Origin: Bradyrhizobium sp. CCGB12
GTDB taxonomy: Bacteria; Pseudomonadota; Alphaproteobacteria; Rhizobiales; Xanthobacteraceae
DNA: 64,000 nt
Reading direction: 5' to 3'
NCBI RefSeq assembly: GCF_024199845.1
Contig: NZ_JANADO010000001.1
Coordinates: forward strand, 3,906,001-3,970,000
Shown: in pieces, positions 8,241-17,288 of the stretch
Position numbering within the stretch: position 1 is the stretch's first letter
Layout of the letters: every line of letters starts with the position of its first letter
The notes under the pieces: generated by a model
The model's input: only the letters and a program-made list of their open reading frames with translations
What the model was told of the DNA's origin: nothing
The model's database searches: none
Translations under genes and position numbers: made by a program

Positions 8241-9844
8241 CGCGGGTGGCTGAACAGGTCCGTCGCGGCGTCGTCGACTGCGATCTCGACCAGCGCGGGA
8301 CCGTGTGAGGCCAACGCTTCCGCCAAGATGCGATCGACATCGCCGGCATCGGTGACGCGCCGTCCCACGCAACCCATTCCCTTGGCGAGCGCCACGAAAT
8401 CGAGCCCGGGCAAGTCTATGCCGGGCGGGCGATGCGCCTGCATGAGCCGGCTGAAAGCGCGCATCGCGCCATAGCCTGAGTTGTTCATGATCACGAAGGT
8501 GATCGGCAGTCCGCGATGCGCGGCGGTCCAGATCGCCTGAATGCAGTACATCGCCGACCCGTCGCCGATCAGGGCGACGATGCGGCGGCCGGGCCGCGCC
8601 AGCGCCACGCCGACGGAGGCCGGCAGGCCGTAACCGAGCCCTCCGCTCGCCATCGTGTAGAAACTGTCGGCGCCCGACCGGGACAGGAATTGTTGAATGG
8701 CCGGACGATGCGACGGCGCCTCCTCCACCACAATCGCATCGTGCGGCATCAGCGCCGACAACCGGCTCAGCGCATAGGCCGGAGGAATCGGATCTTGCGC
8801 GGCCGGATCGGCAGGCCGCGCCCGCGCGGCGGGCACCTCGCGCTTCGCGATGTCGGGCAGCGCCGACCGAAGCGCAGCGAGCGCCTTGGGGAGCGTGGTG
8901 ATGATGGTGTCGCCGACGGCCGCCGACGCCGCTTCGGTCGGATCGTCAGTGATCTGCCAGACTGGCGTTCCGTCCTCGAGCAATTCGCATTGTCCTTCGA
9001 CGTGAAAGGTGAACACGGGCGCGCCGACCACGACGATCAGATCGGCGCCGCGCAAGGTGCGGGCGAGCCCTGCCGGCGCTGCCGGAAGGAAGCCTGCGAA
9101 TTGCGGATGCAATTCCGGAAAGCTCGACCGGCTCGACATCGGGCTTGCCCAGACGGCCGCCCTCGCCTGTTCGGCCAGCGCGACCATCGCCTCGACACAG
9201 CCGCTGCGATCGATGTCGGGACCGACGACGAAGACAGGTCTTTTGGCCGCCGCGATGGCTGCGCCGAGCCGGACGATCGCGGCCGGATCGGGCGCAAATT
9301 CCGTCGCGATGTGGCGGATGGGCGGCGCGACCGCAGGCCGCGCCCAATCGTCCGACGGCACGGACACGAAGGTCGGACCGCGTGGATGCTGCATGGCGGT
9401 GAGGAAAGCCTGCGCAATCGCCGCCGGGACATCCTCGGGCCGCGCGGGTTCCACGCTCCATTTCACATAGGGCTTTGGAAACTGCGCGGCGTCTTCGGCA
9501 AAGAGATAAGGCCGCATCCTGAGCAGGCTGCGTGCCTGCTGCCCCGCCGTCACGACCATCGGCGTCTTGTTGCGGAACGCGGTGAAGAGATTGCCGAGCG
9601 CGTGGCCGAGCCCGGCTGCCGAGTGAAGGTTGACGAAGGCCGGTCGCCCCGTGGCCTGCGCATAGCCATCGGCCATGCCGACCACGCAGCCTTCCTGCAG
9701 GCCGAGGACGTAGTCGATGTCATCGGGCCAGTCGCCGAGAAAGGCAAGCTCGGTCGAGCCGGGATTGCCGAACACGCGATCGACGCCAAAGGAGCGAAGC
9801 ACGCCGAGGGTCGCTTCCCGAACCGTCAGGACTTTGGAGTTCAT
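8237..9844 (-). CDS. mdlC: Benzoylformate decarboxylase (thiamine diphosphate dependent)
   Basis: The 535-residue enzyme belongs to the ThDP decarboxylase superfamily and matches benzoylformate decarboxylase in its N-terminal motifs: FGNPGSTE with Ser30, LQEGCVV with the cofactor-activating Glu51, and NLHSAAG with His74. The ThDP/Mg motif GDGSAMY with a following NN lies in the C-terminal third. The reaction is decarboxylation of an aryl-2-oxoacid to the aryl aldehyde. The aldehyde dehydrogenase gene lies 37 bases upstream on the same strand and would oxidise the aldehyde to the acid. A different aryl substituent than plain benzoylformate is possible, since a hydroxylase is in the same cluster. 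Confidence 0.85.
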   Translation of the reverse strand: MNSKVLTVREATLGVLRSFGVDRVFGNPGSTELAFLGDWPDDIDYVLGLQEGCVVGMADGYAQATGRPAFVNLHSAAGLGHALGNLFTAFRNKTPMVVTAGQQARSLLRMRPYLFAEDAAQFPKPYVKWSVEPARPEDVPAAIAQAFLTAMQHPRGPTFVSVPSDDWARPAVAPPIRHIATEFAPDPAAIVRLGAAIAAAKRPVFVVGPDIDRSGCVEAMVALAEQARAAVWASPMSSRSSFPELHPQFAGFLPAAPAGLARTLRGADLIVVVGAPVFTFHVEGQCELLEDGTPVWQITDDPTEAASAAVGDTIITTLPKALAALRSALPDIAKREVPAARARPADPAAQDPIPPAYALSRLSALMPHDAIVVEEAPSHRPAIQQFLSRSGADSFYTMASGGLGYGLPASVGVALARPGRRIVALIGDGSAMYCIQAIWTAAHRGLPITFVIMNNSGYGAMRAFSRLMQAHRPPGIDLPGLDFVALAKGMGCVGRRVTDAGDVDRILAEALASHGPALVEIAVDDAATDLFSHPR

Positions 9845-9881
9845 TGGCAGATTTCCTTGGGTGCTTCGCTTTTGGGCGCAA

Positions 9882-11330
9882 TCAGAACGGATAATGCTGC
9901 GGCTGCGTCTCGATGGTGATCCAGCGCAAGTCCGTGAACTCGGCGATCCCGGCTTGCCCGCCGAACCGGCCGTAGCCCGATCCCTTTACGCCGCCGAAGG
10001 GCATCTGCGCCTCGTCATGCACGGTCGGGCCGTTGACGTGGCAGATGCCGCTTTCGATGCGCTGCGCCACCGTCAGCGCACGGGCGACATCGCGGCCGAA
10101 CACGGCCGCCGAAAGGCCGTATTCGGTGTCGTTGGCGAGCCGCACGGCGTCATCCACACCGTTCGCGCGGATCACCGAGACGACCGGGCCAAAGCTTTCC
10201 TCGGTGTAGATGCGCATGCCGGGCACGACACGATCGAGCACCGTCGCCGGAACGACAGTGCCAGCACGTTCGCCGCCCGCGACCTTGGCGGCGCCCTTGC
10301 CGATCGCGTCGTCGATCAGCGCAACGACGTGCTTGGCGGGCGCTTCGTCGATCATCGATCCCACCACCACCGGACCGGAGCGCGGGTCCCCGGCCGGAAG
10401 CGCGCTCGCCTTCTTCGCGAGCTTCTCGACGAAGGACGCGGCCACCGCCTCGTCGACGATCACCCGCTCGGTCGACATGCAGACCTGGCCCTGGTTGATG
10501 AAGGCACCGAACGCCACGGCCGCCACGGCGGCATCGAGATCGGCATCGTCGAGCACGACCAGCGGCGCCTTCCCGCCGAGCTCGAGCAGCACCGGCTTGA
10601 GATGACGTCCGGCGAGCTCGGCGATGACGCGGCCGACGCGAGTCGAGCCGGTGAAGTTGATCCGCCGCACGGCAGGATTGGCGATGAGACGTTCGACCAA
10701 AGCGGGCGCGTCAGCCGGCGCGTTGGTCACGACGTTCACGACGCCGGGCGGGAAGCCTGCGTCACTGAACACCTCGCCGATCAGCCGGTGCGTTCCGGGA
10801 CAGATCTCGGACGCCTTGAGCACCACCGTGTTGCCGCAGGCGAGCGGCGTCGCAACGGCGCGGACGCCGAGAATGATCGGGGCATTCCACGGCGCGATGC
10901 CAAGGCAAACGCCCGCGGGCTGGCGAACGGACATGGCAATGCATCCTGGCTTGTCCGACGGGATCACCTCGCCCGCAATTTGCGTCGTCAGCGATGCCGC
11001 CTCGCGCAGCATGCCGGTCGCGAGCTTGACGTTGAAGGCCGACCAGACTTCGGTGGTGCCGATCTCGGCCATCATGATCTTGATGAAGGCGTCTCGCATG
11101 GCATCGAGCGCATCGGCGGCCTTCAGCAGCAGCGCGCGCCGCGCGTTCGGACCGAGCGCCGACCATGCGGGAAACGAGGCGGAGGCTGCTGCCACCGCAG
11201 CGTCAGCATCGGACACCGTCGCGGCGGCCGCGCGGCTTGCGACCTCCTGCGACAGCGGATTGCGCCGCTCGAACATCTTGCCGCTGGAAGCGGCCCGATC
11301 CTGGCCGGCGATGAGAAGATTGATGTCCAT
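9882..11330 (-). CDS. NAD-dependent aryl-aldehyde dehydrogenase (benzaldehyde/vanillin type)
   Basis: The 482-residue aldehyde dehydrogenase has Asn149 (APWNAP), Glu250 (LELGGK) and nucleophile Cys284 (GQVCMS). Length and internal motifs resemble vanillin, salicylaldehyde and benzaldehyde dehydrogenases. The ATG at 11330 has GGAGGTTCTC directly upstream and is preferred over an in-frame upstream codon. It should oxidise the aldehyde released by the decarboxylase encoded next. Substrate specificity within aryl aldehydes cannot be read from the sequence. Confidence 0.85.
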   Translation of the reverse strand: MDINLLIAGQDRAASSGKMFERRNPLSQEVASRAAAATVSDADAAVAAASASFPAWSALGPNARRALLLKAADALDAMRDAFIKIMMAEIGTTEVWSAFNVKLATGMLREAASLTTQIAGEVIPSDKPGCIAMSVRQPAGVCLGIAPWNAPIILGVRAVATPLACGNTVVLKASEICPGTHRLIGEVFSDAGFPPGVVNVVTNAPADAPALVERLIANPAVRRINFTGSTRVGRVIAELAGRHLKPVLLELGGKAPLVVLDDADLDAAVAAVAFGAFINQGQVCMSTERVIVDEAVAASFVEKLAKKASALPAGDPRSGPVVVGSMIDEAPAKHVVALIDDAIGKGAAKVAGGERAGTVVPATVLDRVVPGMRIYTEESFGPVVSVIRANGVDDAVRLANDTEYGLSAAVFGRDVARALTVAQRIESGICHVNGPTVHDEAQMPFGGVKGSGYGRFGGQAGIAEFTDLRWITIETQPQHYPF

Positions 11331-11364
11331 GAGAACCTCCCTGCTATTGGTAATGGCGCCGGAC

Positions 11365-12690
11365 CTAGCCGAGCAGCCGCGATTTGCTGGTTTCGTGTGC
11401 AAAGCCGAGTGCGATCATCGCCGCGAGTGCGAGCGCGACGTAATAGCCGGTGATGGCGTAGGTGGAGCCCGTCTGCGCAAACAGGCTGGTGGCGACCAAC
11501 GGCGCGATGCCGCCGCCGAACACCGTCCCGAGCTGCTTTCCGATCGACACGCCGGTGAAACGGATCCGCATCGGGAACAGCTCCGGGAAATAGCTGCCCT
11601 CGGTGCCGAACATCAGCGGATGGATGACGCCGGCGGCGAAGATCACCGCGCCGGTCACGAGCAGCGTGTCGCGGCTCGCAACCACACCGTAGAACGCAAA
11701 CATCGAGATCGCCGCGAGCACGACGCCGGCCAGGAACAGTCGCTTGCGTCCGATCCGGTCGGACCAGGCGCCGATCAGCGGCATGGCCACGAGCCCGACG
11801 AGATTGGCGAACAGCACGGCCTGCGTGATCACGTCCTTCTGAACACCGAGCTGACGCGTCGCGAAGGAGATGGTGAAGATCGCGGTCAGGTAGAAATAGG
11901 ACGTCTGCGCCATCTCGGCGAAGAACACGATGAGGATCGGCCGCCAGTGCCCCCTGACCGCCTCGACCGCCGGCACGGCATCAGTCTCCTTCGCCTCGCG
12001 GAACGTCGCGCTTTCCTCGATGCGCCACCGCATATAGACGCCGAGCGCGACCAGCACGGCGCTGATCAGGAACGGAACGCGCCAACCCCATGACAGCAGG
12101 TCCGCCTCCGGCAGCCGCGAGATCGCGAGCGCCGCAAACGAGGCAAGCACGACGCCGACGGGTCCTGCGGCCTGGATCACCGCGGCCGAGAAGCCGCGCT
12201 TGTGGCCCGGCGCCGTCTCGATTGCCATGAGGATCGCCGCGGTGGACTCGCCGCCGAGCGCAAAGCCCTGGAGGAAGCGCAGCACGACGAGCGCGATGGT
12301 CGCGAGCACGCCCACACTGGCGTAGGTCGGCAACAGCCCGATCGACATGGTCGCAAGCCCCATCAGGAGCAGCGTGCACAAGAGGACCGACTTGCGGCCG
12401 AGACGATCGCCGAAATGGCCGAACACGAGCCCGCCCAGGGGCCGCGCCAGGAATCCGACGGCGAATGTCGCGAACACCGCGACGGTTGCCGTGAGCTGGT
12501 CGAACTTCGGAAAGAACAGCTGATCGAATACCAGCGGCGCGACCAGGCCGTAGATGAAGAAGTCGTACCATTCGATCGCGGTGCCGATGGTGCCGGCGAT
12601 CAGGATGCGCCGGCGGCTGCTTGCGGTCTGCTCGGCGCCGACGGCGTTGGCGGCACGGTCGTCGTAGTCCTCGAATGCTCTCGTCGTCAC
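11365..12690 (-). CDS. MFS metabolite:H+ symporter (MHS/ShiA-like)
   Basis: The 441-residue product has about 12 membrane segments and starts with the MHS-type signature TIGTAIEWYDFFIYGLVAPL, followed by GHFGDRLGRKSVL and LRFLQGFALGGE. The family imports carboxylates such as shikimate, 2-oxoglutarate or aromatic acids with protons. It sits between the monooxygenase and the aldehyde dehydrogenase genes on one strand, so import of the aromatic acid degraded by this cluster is the natural reading. The exact substrate is inference. Confidence 0.85.
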   Translation of the reverse strand: MTTRAFEDYDDRAANAVGAEQTASSRRRILIAGTIGTAIEWYDFFIYGLVAPLVFDQLFFPKFDQLTATVAVFATFAVGFLARPLGGLVFGHFGDRLGRKSVLLCTLLLMGLATMSIGLLPTYASVGVLATIALVVLRFLQGFALGGESTAAILMAIETAPGHKRGFSAAVIQAAGPVGVVLASFAALAISRLPEADLLSWGWRVPFLISAVLVALGVYMRWRIEESATFREAKETDAVPAVEAVRGHWRPILIVFFAEMAQTSYFYLTAIFTISFATRQLGVQKDVITQAVLFANLVGLVAMPLIGAWSDRIGRKRLFLAGVVLAAISMFAFYGVVASRDTLLVTGAVIFAAGVIHPLMFGTEGSYFPELFPMRIRFTGVSIGKQLGTVFGGGIAPLVATSLFAQTGSTYAITGYYVALALAAMIALGFAHETSKSRLLG

Positions 12691-12770
12691 CTCGTCCTCC
12701 TCCGGGTATCATTGTGGTCTTGTTGTTATTGGCTGTACTGCCGCGGGGTGAACCCGTCGGCGGAAATCGA

Positions 12771-14489
12771 TCAGCTCGCCAGCCGCGCGCCATTGGCTGC
12801 GCCTCGCCCGAGCGCGCGGCCAAGGACGTGTCCGATCGTTCCGGCCTGCGATGCGGCACCGCGCCAGGCAACGATCTGATCGGGACGTATCAGGGCGAGA
12901 TCTGCCTCGTAGAGATCGCGCAAGGATTGTGGCAGCGTGACCAGCTTCACATCGACCCCGAGCGCGCGGACGGCGTCAGCGACCGCGGCGTGAGCCGATG
13001 CGACCTCGCCGAACTGAAGCAGCGTCCATTCGAACCCGAACAGGTCGTACAAGGACACGCCGTCTTCCAACCACGCATGCGGTGCGCGGCCGCCGGGACA
13101 GGCGCTCGGAACGTAGACGTTCGCAGCGTCCGGCGGCGGGTCGCGGCCATCGGAGATGATGATCGGCGAGCCGTCGTAACGTCCGCCGAAGGTGACGCCG
13201 GGAATGTTGAATTCGGCCCGGGCGTGCTGTTCGAGATAGGCGCCCGCCGTCCGTCGCGCTTCGTCGCCCTCGCCCGTGGCGTCCTCGATCTCCGGCGCCG
13301 GCGCGAACAGGCCGAGCGAGTCGGCAAAGCGCCGCGCATAGTCGGTGTTGCGGAGCGCCACCGGACGGCGCTCGATCTCGTAGCTCTCGAGCAGCGTTGC
13401 CGGGCTCGTGCCCTTGACGACGCTTGCGAGCTTCCAGCCGAGATTGACCGCATCCTCGATCGCCGTGTTGTAGCCGAGCCCGCCGGTCGGCGTGAACAGA
13501 TGGGCCGCATCGCCACCGAGGAAGACCCTGCCCCGCTGCATCCCATCCGCGACCAGCGCGTGACCGGCAGTCCAGGTCAGGAACGACAGCACCTCGCAAT
13601 CGATCAGCGCGCCACAGGCGCGCTGGAATGCGGCCTTGGCCTCGTTGCTTGTGATCGCACTTTCGTCTTCGCCTGGCCGAAGCTGCGTGTGAAACGCGAA
13701 TTCGTCGCGCCCGTTCACGGAGGCCATGAAGGCACGGCGGTCGCCGTTAAAGCAATTGTACATCCACGCCTTGGCGTGCGGGACGGTCGCATAGAACCCA
13801 GGTGAACGGAGATAGACCGCCAGCATGCGGCCGCCCATGAAATCGCGCTGCGCCCCCGTCTCGCCGCCATAGACGATCCCGAGCGATTGCCGCACCATCG
13901 AACGCGGCCCGTCCGCGCCGACCAGGAAGTCGGCTCGCACCTGGAAGCGGCTGCCATCACCCAGACATTCGATGTCGCCGACGATACCGTCGTCGCCCTC
14001 GACGTAGCTGATCAGCCTGTGGCCGTAGTTCAGCCTTATGCCGGGAAGCCGTTCGGCGTGGCGGCGCAGCACTGCCTCGACATATTTCTGCGAGACCCGA
14101 TGCGGCAGCTCCGCTGCGCTCCAGGAGCCCGACATGCCCTTGATGAGCTCACCTGCGCGCGAAGATGACGGCAGTGCGAACCGCGCCAGCTCGTAACCGC
14201 TATAGCGCGTGAAATACGCGACGTCGGTCGGGTAGTCCGCAGGCAAGCCCTCTCGCCTGATCTCGTCGGCAAAGCCCAGCCGCCGGTAATGCTCCATCGA
14301 GCGCGCCTGGGTCGCATTGGCTTGCGGATTGAATGCCGTGCCCGGCTTCTCGTCGACCAGGATCGCGGCCACGCCGCGCCGGCCGAGCTCGTTGGCCAGC
14401 ATCAGCCCGCAGGGCCCGCCGCCCACGATGAGCACCGCGGCCGTTAGACGTGTTTCCAAGTCGCTTCTCCCTACCAGCATTATCTGCAT
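12771..14489 (-). CDS. FAD-dependent aromatic monooxygenase (PheA/TfdB/MhpA family)
   Basis: The 572-residue flavoprotein carries the dinucleotide-binding motif VGGGPCGLMLANELGRRG near 22-39, a DG motif (FLVGADGPRSMVRQ) and the FAD motif GDAAHLFTPTGGLGYN. A C-terminal thioredoxin-like tail, as in phenol hydroxylases, fits the length. It should hydroxylate a phenolic or aryl-acid substrate using NAD(P)H and oxygen. Starts at 14489 and 14480 (M1 and M4) are both possible and neither has a strong ribosome site. It lies just downstream of the MarR gene, with repeats in between that could be its operator. Confidence 0.85.
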   Translation of the reverse strand: MQIMLVGRSDLETRLTAAVLIVGGGPCGLMLANELGRRGVAAILVDEKPGTAFNPQANATQARSMEHYRRLGFADEIRREGLPADYPTDVAYFTRYSGYELARFALPSSSRAGELIKGMSGSWSAAELPHRVSQKYVEAVLRRHAERLPGIRLNYGHRLISYVEGDDGIVGDIECLGDGSRFQVRADFLVGADGPRSMVRQSLGIVYGGETGAQRDFMGGRMLAVYLRSPGFYATVPHAKAWMYNCFNGDRRAFMASVNGRDEFAFHTQLRPGEDESAITSNEAKAAFQRACGALIDCEVLSFLTWTAGHALVADGMQRGRVFLGGDAAHLFTPTGGLGYNTAIEDAVNLGWKLASVVKGTSPATLLESYEIERRPVALRNTDYARRFADSLGLFAPAPEIEDATGEGDEARRTAGAYLEQHARAEFNIPGVTFGGRYDGSPIIISDGRDPPPDAANVYVPSACPGGRAPHAWLEDGVSLYDLFGFEWTLLQFGEVASAHAAVADAVRALGVDVKLVTLPQSLRDLYEADLALIRPDQIVAWRGAASQAGTIGHVLGRALGRGAANGARLAS

Positions 14490-14499
14490 GGTAAGGTCG

Positions 14500-14528
14500 C
14501 CTGACTATTTCGTCAAGTAGCCTGACTA
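14500..14528. promoter_or_regulatory. Candidate MarR operator upstream of the monooxygenase gene
   Basis: CCTGACTA occurs at 14500-14507 and again at 14521-14528, and TGAC-TATTTC-GTCA (14502-14515) makes an inverted repeat. The element lies between the monooxygenase start and the marR stop. MarR proteins bind inverted repeats of about this size; control of the downstream genes from here is inference. Confidence 0.35.
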
Positions 14529-14993
14529 ATCGGCATCGTCCAGCGTGTCGAACTCCGCGCCGTAGACCGCGAGCCCTTTCAGGATCGCGTCCATCGTGGC
14601 CTTGCCGAGCTCGGCGCGCATCTCCTGCTCGGCTATGTCGACCGCATCGCGGAATGCATCGAGCCATTTGCGCCCGGCCGGGGTGAACATGACGATGCGC
14701 GCGCGCCGATCGGTCGGATCGGCGATGCGGTCGACGAGGCCAAGCTCGGCGCATTGATCGACCAGTTCGCCCATCGCCTGCTTGCTCATGGAGGCGCGGC
14801 GGGCGAGCTCGGTGAGCCGCGTCCCCTCCACATCGAGATTGCGCGTGAGGCCGACATGCGCGATGCGTGTTTCGTCGTGGCCTCGCTCGCTCATCAGTTC
14901 GAGCACGCGGCCCTCGAAACGCCGCACCGCGTTGTTGAGCAGGCGGCCAATATTGGCGTGCCGCCACGCGGTCCCGGATGTCCTGGCTTTCAC
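14526..14993 (-). CDS. MarR-family transcriptional regulator
   Basis: The 155-residue protein has the winged helix-turn-helix of MarR factors at about 55-110: TELARRASMSKQAMGELVDQ, then LVDRIADPTDRRARIVMFTP. MarR proteins bind as dimers and are usually released by aromatic ligands. It heads the leftward aromatic cluster 14993-8237, so it probably controls it in response to the aromatic substrate. It ends 36 bases before the monooxygenase start. Confidence 0.88.
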   Translation of the reverse strand: MKARTSGTAWRHANIGRLLNNAVRRFEGRVLELMSERGHDETRIAHVGLTRNLDVEGTRLTELARRASMSKQAMGELVDQCAELGLVDRIADPTDRRARIVMFTPAGRKWLDAFRDAVDIAEQEMRAELGKATMDAILKGLAVYGAEFDTLDDAD

Positions 14994-15095
14994 GAATTAT
15001 GCTTCCGAATCGAGCGATCGAGATCATGCAAGGCTAGCACAAGAGGCAGCCCAGGCGCGCTCGTACAGTCGATCAGCGCACGTGTAGTTGGCAGC

Positions 15096-15121
15096 GGGCG
15101 GCGTCAATCAAGACGCTGCCC
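15096..15121 (-). terminator. Weak hairpin after the first sugar ABC operon
   Basis: GGGCGGCGTC and GACGCTGCCC pair with one mismatch around the loop AATCAA. It lies 40 bases beyond the stop of the substrate-binding protein gene. There is no clear U-run on the minus strand, so termination is only plausible. Confidence 0.35.
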
Positions 15122-15163
15122 GTCATCGTGTGTTTCGAGCATTCCCGGTAGCGGGGCGGCCTT

Positions 15164-16111
15164 CTACTGTGAACGATCCGAGGTCCAGCCCTTGTACTCG
15201 GCGATGTTGTCCCTGGTCACGAGCTTGGAGGGCAACAGCTCCACGGTCGAGGCCGGCTTCTGGCCATTGAGAATGCCGACGCCAACCTGCACGGCCCGCC
15301 GCGCCATGAAGAACGGATCCTGCGAAGCCGAGGCCTGGATCTGCGGCGACTGTGGATCCTTCAGCGCGGCCTCGATATCGGGCGCGCCGTCGACCGCCGT
15401 GATGACGATGCCGCTGCGGTTTTGCTGGCGAGCCGCAAGATCGGTACCGATCGCCTGCGGATCGTTGATGGCGAAAATGGCGTCGATCTTGGGGAAGCGG
15501 GTCAGGTAGCCCTGCGCAATGGTGAGACCGCCCTCGCGCGAGCCTTTGCCGTCCTGGTCGCTGGACAGTACCTTGATGCCTGGATTCTTCGACAAGACGT
15601 TCTTGCAGCCGACGACACGGTCGATCACGGCAGAAACCTGCGGCCCGTTCTCGATGATGACGTCGCCCTTCCCGCCCAGTTTGTCCACGATGTACTGGCA
15701 GGAGATCTCGCCGGCCTGCACGTTGTTCGTGGTTACGGTGGCATCGGCGCCTTCGGCCGCGGTGTCGACCGCGACGACGACGATGCCCGCCGCCTGCGCC
15801 TTCTTGATCGCCGGCCCGATCGCCTTGGGATCCCCGGGGTTCAACAGGATCAGGTCGACGCCGGCGGCAATGAAATTGTCGATCTGGGTGACCTGCTTGC
15901 CGAGGTCGTATTCGAAGCCGACGGTCGTGATCTTCACATTGGGATTGGTCTTCTTCGCCTCGAACTCGGCGCCCTTCGACAGCGCGACGAAGAACGGGTT
16001 GCCCATCGAGCCGAGCGAGACGCCGATCGACTTGAGCTCCTTGGCGAAGGTTGGCACGGTGCTTAGGGCAAGCGCCATGGCGGCGCCGGCAAGCGTGATC
16101 GTCTTCAACAT
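15164..16111 (-). CDS. Sugar ABC transporter periplasmic binding protein (RbsB-like)
   Basis: A Sec signal peptide (MLKTITLAGAAMALALS, cleavage near FAK-EL) precedes a type I periplasmic binding fold of about 295 residues (IGVSLGSMGNPFF, then a hinge region with AINDPQAIG). The family delivers pentoses, sugar alcohols or related small polar ligands to the permease. The ATG at 16111 has GGGAGG upstream. It is the last gene of the ATPase-permease-binding protein set, 133 bases after the permease stop. The ligand may be a pentose or alditol because a xylulokinase-like gene precedes the set. Confidence 0.88.
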   Translation of the reverse strand: MLKTITLAGAAMALALSTVPTFAKELKSIGVSLGSMGNPFFVALSKGAEFEAKKTNPNVKITTVGFEYDLGKQVTQIDNFIAAGVDLILLNPGDPKAIGPAIKKAQAAGIVVVAVDTAAEGADATVTTNNVQAGEISCQYIVDKLGGKGDVIIENGPQVSAVIDRVVGCKNVLSKNPGIKVLSSDQDGKGSREGGLTIAQGYLTRFPKIDAIFAINDPQAIGTDLAARQQNRSGIVITAVDGAPDIEAALKDPQSPQIQASASQDPFFMARRAVQVGVGILNGQKPASTVELLPSKLVTRDNIAEYKGWTSDRSQ

Positions 16112-16244
16112 TGGCTTCCTCCCTGGTCTGTCTTCATCTCCGGCACGGCAGACCAGTTGCCGCAACGGAATCTCGTATCAAGCAGGTGTGCGCCGAGCCC
16201 TTCGGGGTTCTGGCGGAGCGCCTCTTAAGTTCTGGCAGAGCCTC

Positions 16245-17288
16245 CTAGGTTCTGGCAGAGCCCTGCAGCCGGTAGCGGTCCAGCGCCACGGCGCCGATGA
16301 TCACCAGGCCCTTGATCACGTATTGCCAGATGTCGGAGACGCCGATCAAAATGAGCCCGTTCGACAGGACGGCAATGATCAAGGCGCCGACCAGCGTGCC
16401 CCAGATAGAGCCGATGCCGCCGACGAATGAGGTGCCGCCGAGGATCACGGCGGTGATCGCATCGAGCTCGTAGGACTGACCGAGCTGGAGGCCGTTGGCT
16501 GCATAGAGCCGCGCCGCCTGCATGGCGCCGCCGAGCCCGGCGAAAAGTCCGGAGACACCGTAGACGAAGATCAGCACGGCCCAGACCTTGATGCCGGCAA
16601 GCCGCGCCGCGCTTTCATTGCCGCCCACCGCATAGATGTGCACGCCGAGCACGGTCCGGCGCAGCACCAGCCACGAGACGAGGATGACGAGCAAGGCGAT
16701 CACCGAGAGCCACGGGATCGACGCGACGCCGGGAACGAGGGTCAGCGAGCCGTTACCGATGAAGGCATAGGGAATGGAGGGATTGAACACGGTGGTGTCG
16801 GCCCCGAGCAGTCGTGCCAGGCCGCGCACCGCGGTGAGAGAGCCGAGCGTGACGATGAAAGGCGGCAGGCGCAGGAGCGCAATCAGCGCGCCGTTGACGA
16901 CACCGAATCCGAGGCCGGTGAGCAGCGCGGCCGGCAGCCACAGCATCCCGAGGTCTGGCAGCTTGGAGAGCGTCAGCCCGGCCATCGCGGAGGCCGCCAG
17001 GATCGAGCCGACCGAGAGGTCGATGCCGCCGGTGAGAATGACGAAGGTCATGCCGGCGGCGAGCACGGTGTTCACTGCGGCCTGCTGCAACACGATGCCG
17101 AGATTCTGTCCGGTGAAGAAGCGCCCCTCGGACAGCACATGGAAGCCGATGCAGAGAACGAGCAATACCGGCAGCATGCCGAGCGCGCTGATCAGCACCC
17201 TCGCCCGCTGGCGTTTTGTCTCCGCGGCAGCACCGTTGGTCGTCGTCGTCGGGGCGGGCTGGGCCTCCGAAGCACCATTGTCAGGCAT
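16245..17288 (-). CDS. Sugar ABC transporter permease (RbsC-like)
   Basis: The 347-residue membrane protein has about 8-10 hydrophobic segments and RbsC-family motifs such as [13 protein letters not shown] and [19 protein letters not shown] chose the ATG at 17288, which overlaps the ATPase stop by eight bases; an upstream in-frame ATG at 17312 lies deeper in the ATPase gene. It forms the membrane channel with the ATPase encoded immediately upstream. Confidence 0.87.
   Translation of the reverse strand: MPDNGASEAQPAPTTTTNGAAAETKRQRARVLISALGMLPVLLVLCIGFHVLSEGRFFTGQNLGIVLQQAAVNTVLAAGMTFVILTGGIDLSVGSILAASAMAGLTLSKLPDLGMLWLPAALLTGLGFGVVNGALIALLRLPPFIVTLGSLTAVRGLARLLGADTTVFNPSIPYAFIGNGSLTLVPGVASIPWLSVIALLVILVSWLVLRRTVLGVHIYAVGGNESAARLAGIKVWAVLIFVYGVSGLFAGLGGAMQAARLYAANGLQLGQSYELDAITAVILGGTSFVGGIGSIWGTLVGALIIAVLSNGLILIGVSDIWQYVIKGLVIIGAVALDRYRLQGSART

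Noticed and set aside
9717..11453. 578-codon plus-strand frame opposite the aldehyde dehydrogenase
   Set aside because: The minus strand has full aldehyde dehydrogenase motifs; the mirror frame has none.
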